The notes below the pieces were generated by a model. It was given only the letters and a program-made list of their open reading frames with translations, did not search any database and had not been told where the DNA came from. A stretch of 7,080 nt of DNA from Chloroflexota bacterium. GTDB lineage: Bacteria; Chloroflexota; Dehalococcoidia; GIF9; UBA5629. This document shows, in pieces, positions 1 to 5,704 of this stretch (positions are counted from its first letter, which is position 1; each line of letters opens with the position of its first letter). A program made the position numbers and the translations under genes. Where the stretch lies: assembly GCA_026389675.1 (NCBI GenBank), contig JAPLHJ010000004.1, positions 1 through 7,080 of the forward strand, read 5' to 3'.

Positions 1-87
1 GCGCACCAGATTCATCACATCCGGAAGGTATTCCAGCCTGGCGGCGATATTGAGCCGGGCTACCTGGCTTTCTTTCTGCATACTCAC
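1..87 (-). CDS. Start of a possible RsbW/SpoIIAB-like anti-sigma regulatory ATPase (partial)
   Basis: Only the first 27-29 codons are inside the window; the rest runs off the left edge. The visible peptide contains AARLEYLPDVMNLVR. This resembles the first strand and helix of RsbW/SpoIIAB-type serine kinases with a histidine-kinase-like ATPase fold, which often open with a stretch such as 'ARLENLPAVLDFV'. Such proteins bind and inhibit a sigma factor or phosphorylate an anti-anti-sigma partner, but none of the ATP-binding N, G1 or G2 boxes is visible here. Two starts are possible. A GTG at 87-85 has AGGGA seven bases upstream. An ATG two codons later, at 81-79, has an AGGTGA only two bases away, which is too close. 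I prefer the GTG. The gene begins 13 bp after the stop of the oxidoreductase, so it may be cotranscribed with it. The family call rests on a very short piece and is tentative. Confidence 0.45.
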   Translation of the reverse strand, partial: MSMQKESQVARLNIAARLEYLPDVMNLVR

Positions 88-100
88 CTGGGTATCCCTG

Positions 101-1174
101 CTAATTTACGATCTCGTCCGGCCTTACCTCGCGCCCGGTCCTGGCCGACTGCTGGACGGCCAGCGAGAACTGCAGCACAGCTTTGCCGGTGGCGCCGTCG
201 AGCATGGGTTGGCCGCCCTTCTGCAGTACGTCGAGAAAGTGCCGTGTGCAGTCGATGAAGCCGTCGGCCCAGTCGACGCGGCCGACCGGTACAGGAGTGG
301 TCTTGCCATCCCGGTACAGCATAACCTCGGGCAGGTCTACGCTGCGGCAGGTATAACGGTTGATAAAGATTATGCCCTTATCGCCGATGATCTCGATGCG
401 GTCGTCGTCCACATAGTAATCGGACGGCACATGCATATTGGGCGTATGCTCCACGTCAAAAACGCCGTAGCGCCGGTCGGCCTTAAACTTGAACATGATG
501 ACCGCCGGGGCATCCAGGTAAAGATCCTGCATGACCTCCGACTTATCGATCCAGGCATAGGCCTTCTCCACCGGGCCCATGAGGTAATATGCCAGTGAAA
601 AAAGATGGTAGCCATGGTCAAAGATCAAAGGGCCGCCTCCGCATTCTTTCTCGGTGAAACGCCATACCCAGGCGTCGAAGGGCACTTCCCAGCCGCACTC
701 GGTCTTGCCGGTGCTGACATGCATGCGAAGCATCTGCGGTTCACCGATCTCCCCGGCCAGTACCATCTCTCTGGCTTTGACGGCCGGGGGATAGAAAACG
801 AAAGTCTCATAGATGCGCAGCATCACCTTGTTTTCAGCCGCAGCCTTGATCATCGCGTCGGCGTCGGCTACACAGAGGGCCATGGGCTTTTGAACGCTGA
901 CGTGCTTGCCCACCCGGCAGGCCTCCACGGTCATCGAAGCATGCAGGTGATGGGGCACGAGGATCTCGACCAGGTCAACGCTTTTATCCTCGAGCAGTTG
1001 ACGGTAGTCGGTATATATGTTTTTGATGCCCCAGGCTTTTGCTTTTTGTTCAGCTAATTCCTTATTGACGTCGCAGACGGCCACGATAGCGGCGTCCTTG
1101 CGACCGCGGTAGCCTAACTCATGCAGATCCGAGATCCGCCCGCAACCAACTATGCCTACGCCTAATTTTTTCAT
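101..1174 (-). CDS. Gfo/Idh/MocA family NAD(P)-dependent oxidoreductase
   Basis: This 357-residue protein is full length for the family, which includes inositol 2-dehydrogenase (IolG), glucose-fructose oxidoreductase and many sugar dehydrogenases. These cytosolic enzymes oxidise or reduce a hydroxyl or keto group on a sugar or cyclitol using NAD(P). The N-terminal Rossmann fold shows GIVGCG (residues 7-12) and, after the second strand, CDV (34-36), where an Asp favours NAD over NADP. The usual EKP motif reads QKP (95-97); its Lys, part of the catalytic set, is kept. The C-terminal alpha/beta domain has GGGPLIFDHGYH (179-190), supplying the Asp and His expected of the active site. The ATG at 1174 is preceded by AAAAGGGGG four bases upstream. 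A palindromic repeat separates it from the isomerase remnant, and the anti-sigma-like gene follows. The family is sure; the substrate is not. IolG-like activity is only one possibility suggested by the IolD-like and MmsA neighbours. Confidence 0.93.
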   Translation of the reverse strand: MKKLGVGIVGCGRISDLHELGYRGRKDAAIVAVCDVNKELAEQKAKAWGIKNIYTDYRQLLEDKSVDLVEILVPHHLHASMTVEACRVGKHVSVQKPMALCVADADAMIKAAAENKVMLRIYETFVFYPPAVKAREMVLAGEIGEPQMLRMHVSTGKTECGWEVPFDAWVWRFTEKECGGGPLIFDHGYHLFSLAYYLMGPVEKAYAWIDKSEVMQDLYLDAPAVIMFKFKADRRYGVFDVEHTPNMHVPSDYYVDDDRIEIIGDKGIIFINRYTCRSVDLPEVMLYRDGKTTPVPVGRVDWADGFIDCTRHFLDVLQKGGQPMLDGATGKAVLQFSLAVQQSARTGREVRPDEIVN

Positions 1175-1193
1175 TTTTGCCCCCTTTTCCTAT

Positions 1194-1277
1194 CGTCATT
1201 GCGAGGAGCATAGCGACGAAGCAATCTGATCGCCACGGACAGATTGCCGCGGCCGCTCCGGCGGCCTCGCAATGACG
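1194..1277. repeat. CGTCATTGCGAG palindromic repeat, copy 1 (complete)
   Basis: This imperfect palindrome of about 84 bp begins CGTCATTGCGAGG and ends with the exact inverse, CCTCGCAATGACG. Further in, the arms also pair through GCAATCT at about 1221 and AGATTGC near 1251, but the parts between differ: GAGCATAGCGACGAA on the left, a GC-rich stretch on the right. It fills most of the gap between the isomerase remnant and the oxidoreductase gene. No coding capacity and no obvious target-site duplication are visible at its ends. The layout suggests a small non-autonomous element (MITE or REP-like) that would form a long hairpin in the transcript. The same ends recur at 3702-3787 and 3800-3831. 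Confidence 0.85.
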
Positions 1278-1293
1278 GACGCGAACTACCTTT

Positions 1294-1882
1294 TTATCTC
1301 CTGCGTTTCTGCAATGCCGCCAATATGCCGGTATCCGCATGGCCGTATAATTCCAGACCCTCCAGGAAGCCGGGATAAGCCATAACCGGCTGAACGACCT
1401 CAGCGGGAAGCCGCTCAATGATCGCCGGCATACCCTGATGGGTGATGACATTCACATCCTGCAGCACCAGGCGGGATAATCTCTGCGCTTCCTTGCGGTG
1501 ATCGGGATATCCCAAACCGCTCTGCGCGCTGAACAACTTCTCGAAGATAAATTTCAGGTTTATGTCACCCGCCCAGCCGTATCCCTGGTTCAGGGCCAGC
1601 GAGATACAGTTGCCGCCGTTTATCTGCGTGAACAGCCAGGCATCCAGGGGAGTCAATATGTGCCCGCAGGTAACTCCGGGATACTGCATAACGGAAAGCA
1701 ACGGCTTTGGCATTGAGCAGTACCGCGGCCATGAACCCGGTGTTGATATAGGATAGCTCCGGCCCATCGCCGCTTTGCCGCATGCCGGCGTTAATTATCT
1801 CGTGCCCCAATCCATCAAGTGCCGCCAAAATATCAGCATTCCTGCCGGCCGCACTTATTTCATTGATAACCGCTATGCGCAT
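1294..1882 (-). pseudogene. RpiB/LacA-type sugar-phosphate isomerase, broken by an internal frame-changing deletion
   Basis: The family interconverts aldose and ketose phosphates, such as ribose 5-phosphate and ribulose 5-phosphate. The gene lies in two frames. The first, from the ATG at 1882, gives MRIAVINEISAAGRNADILA and continues to LLNAKAV (residue 61, ending at 1700). The second starts with VMQYPGVTCGH at 1692 and continues through TPLDAWLFTQINGGNCISLA to a TAA at 1294-1296. In intact relatives about 16 residues, including the catalytic-Cys loop of CGTGxG type, lie between these blocks. Here only seven bases remain between the two Val codons, so roughly 41 bases appear to be missing. 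Length and frame both fit a deletion. Restored, the protein would be about 210 residues, normal for this long RpiB-like subfamily. The start has a strong AAGGAGGG site and lies 11 bp after the transketolase C-subunit stop. As read, the gene cannot make an active enzyme. An assembly error is the main alternative. Confidence 0.85.
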
Positions 1883-1885
1883 CGA

Positions 1886-1893
1886 CCCTCCTT
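1886..1893 (-). promoter_or_regulatory. Strong Shine-Dalgarno site of the isomerase remnant
   Basis: Read on the minus strand this is AAGGAGGG, ending three bases before the ATG at 1882-1880. It is the best ribosome binding site in the window and fixes the isomerase start. It occupies most of the 11-bp gap after the TAG of the transketolase C subunit. That a broken gene keeps such a good site suggests that the lesion is recent or is a sequence error. Confidence 0.75.
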
Positions 1894-2847
1894 CTATAAA
1901 CGCTTTTGACCGAATACCGCACGGCAGGCCTTAACTATATCCGCAACACCCATGCCGCAGGCGTCCATCACCGCATCGGGGTCCGGCCCCGTCCTGGCAA
2001 AGGCATCATGAATGCCGACACGCACCAGAGGCACGGGAAAGCTCTCGCCCAGCACTTCGGCAACCGCGGAGCCCAGGCAGCCGATAACGGTGTGCTCCTC
2101 GGCGGAGACCATGGCCCCCGTTTGCTGCGCCGCCCGTATAATGATCTCTTTATCTATGGGTTTGATGGTGTGCAATTCAAGCACACCCACATCCAAACCG
2201 TCCTGCCGCACGAGTTCCGCCGCCTTCAGGCTGCGCCCGACCATGGAACCGCACGCTACGATGGTAATGCCACGGCCCGGCCGCCGCATTATGCCTTTGC
2301 CTATCCGCAGGTTCTCTCCGGGTTGCGAAACCGCCGTTGTGGCCGCGCGGTTGAGCCGCAGATATACCGGCCCGTCGTACTCGGCTATCAGCGGTACGAA
2401 GGCCGCCGCCTCATTACTGTCGGCAGGCACGATGACCGTCATCTCCGGCAGGGAGCGCATGATGGCTATATCGGTGATGGCGTGGTGGGTCGGCCCGTCC
2501 TTGAAATCCGAGACCCCGGCATAGCTGGCAGCGATCTTGACGTTGGTCCGGGCGTAACACACACAGGTTCGCACCTGTTCCAGTGCCCGCAGCGAGATCA
2601 GCGCCGCAAAAGCATTGGCAAACGGGATCATCCCGCCCAGGGCAAAGCCCACGGCGGCGTCTATCATGCAGGGTTCGGCTATTCCGAAATTGAAGAAGCG
2701 GTCGGGGAATCTCTTCTCGAAAAAGTTGGACAGCGTCGATGACGAGGTATCGGCGTCAAGCGCCACCACCCTGGTATTTACTGCGCCATAGTCGGCCAGT
2801 GCCCGGCCGTAGGCTTCCCTCATAGCCAAGGCCGATATATCAGACAT
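1894..2847 (-). CDS. Transketolase, C-terminal subunit (PYR and C-terminal domains)
   Basis: This 317-residue protein is the second half of a split transketolase. It pairs with the N subunit encoded just upstream to transfer two-carbon ketol units between sugar phosphates in the cytosol. The pyrimidine-binding domain carries FGIAEPCMID (residues 54-63); its Glu58 is the catalytic Glu that activates the ThDP aminopyrimidine ring. GPTHHAITDIA (118-128) is the typical substrate and phosphate-side motif. The C-terminal domain begins near residue 193 and includes LELHTIKPID (223-232) and EEHTVIGCLGSAV (250-262). An in-frame start 20 codons upstream (2907) exists, but that stretch lies inside the N-subunit gene and does not look like transketolase. 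The ATG at 2847 begins MSDISALAMREAYG, has GGAG seven bases upstream, and overlaps the N-subunit stop by 8 bp. The overlap implies translational coupling and equal output of both halves. A DXS-like or transaldolase-like role is less likely, given the motif set and the size of the partner. Confidence 0.95.
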   Translation of the reverse strand: MSDISALAMREAYGRALADYGAVNTRVVALDADTSSSTLSNFFEKRFPDRFFNFGIAEPCMIDAAVGFALGGMIPFANAFAALISLRALEQVRTCVCYARTNVKIAASYAGVSDFKDGPTHHAITDIAIMRSLPEMTVIVPADSNEAAAFVPLIAEYDGPVYLRLNRAATTAVSQPGENLRIGKGIMRRPGRGITIVACGSMVGRSLKAAELVRQDGLDVGVLELHTIKPIDKEIIIRAAQQTGAMVSAEEHTVIGCLGSAVAEVLGESFPVPLVRVGIHDAFARTGPDPDAVMDACGMGVADIVKACRAVFGQKRL

Positions 2848-3679
2848 TTCCCTTCTCCAGTTCGGCCATGGCTGCTTCGTACTGCTCCTTATTGGGCGGA
2901 TTGCCATGCCAGTAGGCCTTATTCTCCATAAAGGAAACCCCTTTGCCCTTGATGGTGCGCGCTAAAATGACGGTCGGCTGCCCGGCCACCGCTTCAGCCT
3001 GCTCCAGCGCGTCAAGTATCTGCTTTACATCATGCCCGTCTACGGATATAACGTTCCAGCGGAAGGAGCGCCACTTATCGGCAAAAGGCTCGAGCGGCAT
3101 GATATCATGCACGGCGCCGTCCAGCTGGACACCGTTGAAGTCCACTATGGCGGTGACATTACCCAAATTATATTTGGCGCAGGCGTTTGCGCCCTCCCAG
3201 ACGATGCCGCCCTGGCATTCCCCGTCTCCCAGCAGCGTGTAGGTCCGGAACCCCTGCTGCCTCAGGCGGGCCGCCAGGGCCAGGCCGGCGGCTATGGCGA
3301 TTCCATGGCCGAGTATACCGCTGGTCATATCGACGCCCGGCGTTTTCAGGCGGTCGGGATGCCCCTGCAGGTGGCAATTCAGCTCCCCCCAGTGGTCGAG
3401 ATCCGCCATCGGGAAAAAGCCGCGTTTGGCCAGCGCCGAGTAAAGCAGGGCGGAGGCGTGACCCTTGCTCAGGATGAAACGGTCGCGATCTTCCCAGGCC
3501 GGGCGCTGCGGATCGATGCGCAACACATGAAAATACAATACCGCCATGATCTCGGCAGCCGAGAGGCAGCCACCCGGGTGCCCGGCCTGACGCTGATAGA
3601 TCATGGTCAGGCTCTGCCTGCGCAGGTAATTGGCCACTTTATTCAGCTCGGCTATGTCGCTGTCGTTATACTCTTTCAT
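2840..3679 (-). CDS. Transketolase, N-terminal subunit (ThDP diphosphate-binding domain)
   Basis: This 279-residue protein is the first half of the split transketolase and binds the diphosphate of ThDP through Mg2+. Motifs run in the expected order: GHPGGCLS (residues 33-40), SKGHAS (71-76), GILGHG (121-126), GDGECQGG (151-158) followed by WEGANA, then DFNG (180-183), which completes the metal-binding motif, and KGKG (244-247). Two positions are unusual. The common GSLG reads GILG, and the common QEG reads QGG, so a Glu that in well-studied transketolases belongs to the intersubunit proton network is Gly157 here. The second Glu (Glu162) is kept. The frame is intact. The ATG at 3679 has GAAGGTAAT upstream, part of a 12-bp tandem duplication at the edge of a palindromic repeat. 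The stop TGA overlaps the start of the C subunit. Function as a transketolase half is well supported; the sugar-phosphate substrates are unknown. Confidence 0.95.
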   Translation of the reverse strand: MKEYNDSDIAELNKVANYLRRQSLTMIYQRQAGHPGGCLSAAEIMAVLYFHVLRIDPQRPAWEDRDRFILSKGHASALLYSALAKRGFFPMADLDHWGELNCHLQGHPDRLKTPGVDMTSGILGHGIAIAAGLALAARLRQQGFRTYTLLGDGECQGGIVWEGANACAKYNLGNVTAIVDFNGVQLDGAVHDIMPLEPFADKWRSFRWNVISVDGHDVKQILDALEQAEAVAGQPTVILARTIKGKGVSFMENKAYWHGNPPNKEQYEAAMAELEKGNV

Positions 3680-3681
3680 GT

Positions 3682-3705
3682 ATTACCTTCGTCATTACCT
3701 TCGTC
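3682..3705. repeat. 12-bp tandem duplication next to the transketolase N start
   Basis: ATTACCTTCGTC occurs twice in direct succession (3682-3693 and 3694-3705), and the second unit runs into the palindromic repeat that starts at 3702. On the minus strand each unit reads GACGAAGGTAAT, so the AAGGT that probably serves as ribosome binding site for the ATG at 3679 is present in two copies. Only the proximal one is well spaced. It may be a slippage product or a trace of insertion of the neighbouring element. Confidence 0.8.
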
Positions 3706-3787
3706 ATTGCGAGGAGCCCGCAGGCGACGTGGCAATCCATCCCTTGTCCTGCGGGGACAGGATTGCTTCGCTTCGCTCGCAATGACG
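3702..3787. repeat. CGTCATTGCGAG palindromic repeat, copy 2 (complete)
   Basis: An 86-bp imperfect palindrome bounded by CGTCATTGCGAG on the left and its exact inverse CTCGCAATGACG on the right. Inner pairing includes GGCAATCC at about 3731 against GGATTGC near 3760, and a short central hairpin TGTCC-TGCGG-GGACA. It shares its ends with copy 1 but has a different centre, as expected of related elements of one family. It lies between the ThDP-enzyme remnant and the transketolase N gene, so it will be transcribed and fold into a hairpin if the genes are cotranscribed. There is no U-tract after it on the minus strand, so it is not a typical intrinsic terminator. Confidence 0.85.
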
Positions 3788-3799
3788 AGATGAAACGTG

Positions 3800-3831
3800 C
3801 GTCATTGCGAGGCCGAAGGCCGCGGCAATCC
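3800..3831. repeat. CGTCATTGCGAG repeat, copy 3 (half copy)
   Basis: CGTCATTGCGAGG followed by CCGAAGGCCGCGGCAATCC. This matches one arm of copy 1 (the inverse of its right arm shares CGTCATTGCGAGGCCG and CCGCGGCAATC) but has no partner arm. It starts 12 bp beyond copy 2 in the same direction as that copy's left arm, and stops 7 bp before the stop codon of the ThDP-enzyme remnant. It is probably the remains of a third element cut short by deletion or by insertion of copy 2. The whole gap 3680-3838 is made up of these repeats. Confidence 0.75.
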
Positions 3832-3838
3832 TTAAACA

Positions 3839-5670
3839 TCAGAGCCCTATATTATGCCTCAGCGATTGCGTTTCCTGGCACCAGTTGCCGACGTTCCACC
3901 GGCCGAAAACCCCCATGCCGCCCAGCGGGTCAGCGCCGTAATAAACCGGCACGTGTATCAGCGCAAGGCCATCGTAAGCATAGGCCTTATCCAAAGCTGC
4001 CGTCAATTCGCCCTCGGAACTGCCGCCCTCCATGGCTAACACGCCCTTGACCGATGCCGCCCAGGCCACATAGTCGACCTCCACCGAATCCGAGGTGGCA
4101 AACTCATGGTTATATTGCGCTACCTGCAGGCCGGAGATGGCGGCCATGCGCCGGTTATCCAGCAACAGTATGCAGCCCCTGGCGCCGTGCTGGACACCGT
4201 CAATCAAAACCTGAGGATTCATGGTGAATGAACCATCCCCTGTAAAGGCCAGGGCGTAGAACTTCCCGCGTCCCACCGAGGTAGCGAGCAGGGCCGATAC
4301 GGCAAATCCCATATAGCTGGCCCCGGTTTCTGTGAAGGTCCTCCCGTAGCTTTCATCCTCCACGACCTGGAATCCGTTGGCCTGTACATCGCCCGCATCG
4401 AAAAACTTGATAACATCCTTTGGCTTTGCCCAATCGGCGGCTATTTTAATTGCCGCCGGCTGCGTAAGAGCCTGCTTCTTCCAGGTATCATCGTAGAGCG
4501 CGGGGTGACTGTAACGCTCTGCCTTGAAGGCGCCCCATTCACGTTTTTTACCCGCGCAGGCCTTCAGCCATGCGGACGGCCCGCCCTGCGATTTCGACGG
4601 AAAACCCCGCAGTTCAGTCAGCAGCTTCAACAGGGTAAGACGGGCATCGCCGATCAGCGGAAGCGTATCATTATAATGCAGGGCCGCGTCGATCTCCCCG
4701 TTGATGTTGATGACTTTTTTAACATTAGCGTAAGCCGTCCTGGAACAATCCGACTGGCAAACGGAGCGCGAACCGATGGCTATGAGCAAATCGGCCTTCT
4801 CCATGGCATAGTTGCCGCAGAGCGTCCGCTGGCCAAAGGAGATAGAACGGCTACACCATCCGCAAGCTCCAGCAGTTCCAGCATCTCATTTTTTGCGCCT
4901 ATTGCCCCACCACCAACACGCACCACTACATTCCTGGCTTCAATAATCCATTTTGTGGCCTGCGCATAGTCACCCTCCGCTGCGCCCATGGCGAGATGTA
5001 AATCCGCGGGCAATTCACGCAGGTCGAACCCCTCCAGCATGTAGGGCTGCGTATTCATAGGCAACAATAGATAAAACGGGCCTGCCCTATAGGGGTGGTC
5101 TACTGTAGATTGCCCGCGCCTCAAGGCGGTGGATACAGCTAAAGGCGTGTGCAAGGTATAGGCGTTGCCCATAACCGAACACAGCCTGAGGAACAGGTCC
5201 TGCCCGGGACGGGGTATCTGCTGCATGTTGGGTCCTTCATCCTCGATTGTCTCATCCCCGAAGAGATACCAGATACCCAACCCGTCGGAGGCGGAAACCA
5301 GGGAAGCGGACAATGCCTGCAGCGCGCCGGGTCCGATCGACGTGACAACGGCCGACTTCTCACCGCTTACCCAGCGCAGGGCCGCGGCCGCATGCGAAGC
5401 CTCGATCTCACTACGCAGGTTGATGACTTTGACCAGGCCTGCGTCCTGGTAAACGCGCAATACCTCGGCGACATCCGTGCTGCCGTGCCCGAATACTGCG
5501 AAGAAGGTAGTGACATCCTGCCGCAGCAGGCCCAGGACAATCGCTTCGGACAGGGTGATATCCTGCCTTCCCGGTATACGGCCACTGCCGATAGCCGCCT
5601 CCAACCCGCCGGCTCCGGCAATCAAGCCGGCCCTGGCCATGCGCTGCGTCAGTATATCTTCAAACGTCAT
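3839..5670 (-). pseudogene. IolD-like / acetolactate-synthase-type ThDP enzyme, frameshifted in the middle domain
   Basis: One gene of the acetolactate synthase/IolD superfamily is split between two overlapping frames. The first (ATG at 5670, stop at 4780, 296 codons) has the PYR domain with FAVFGHGS (residues 57-64), RSEIEASHAA (86-95, Glu88 at the catalytic position) and SIGPGALQAL (111-120), then enters the middle Rossmann domain (VVVRVGGGAIGAKNEML). The second continues it: CGNYAMEKADLLIAIGSRSV, then the C-terminal PP domain with GDGSFTMNPQ and, about 25 residues later, DNRR, the ThDP/Mg2+ motif. The frame changes between about 4814 and 4832. Between SPLASG and CGNYAME the loop usual in this superfamily (an HP...GG..G type segment of some 15 residues) is missing, so a short deletion is more likely than a one-base slip. 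The ATG at 4804 has no ribosome binding site, which argues against a natural two-subunit enzyme. IolD opens diketo-inositol rings; the exact reaction here is unknown. No good Shine-Dalgarno precedes 5670, but an in-frame stop directly upstream leaves no earlier start. Confidence 0.82.
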
Positions 5671-5704
5671 AGACTACTGTACCAATGCGGATTATACATG
5701 CTGT

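Noticed and set aside
1906..2742. Long plus-strand open frame opposite the transketolase C gene (278 codons)
   Set aside because: It is antisense to a clear transketolase subunit, its product has no recognisable domain and is rich in Arg, Gly and His as expected of a shadow of GC-rich coding DNA.
2848..2907. Upstream in-frame start of the transketolase C subunit at 2907
   Set aside because: The extra 20 residues are encoded within the N-subunit gene and do not resemble transketolase, while the ATG at 2847 has a well-placed GGAG and a typical coupling overlap.
3032..3793. Plus-strand open frame of 253 codons opposite the transketolase N gene
   Set aside because: It is antisense to a well-supported gene and runs into the palindromic repeat; no domain is recognisable.
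3702..3831. CRISPR array or intrinsic terminator
   Set aside because: The repeats are palindromic, few and irregular, without constant spacers, and no T-tract follows the hairpin on the transcribed strand.
3839..5670. Two separate ThDP subunits instead of one broken gene
   Set aside because: The break lies within the middle domain, the second ATG has no ribosome binding site, and the conserved loop at the junction is missing.
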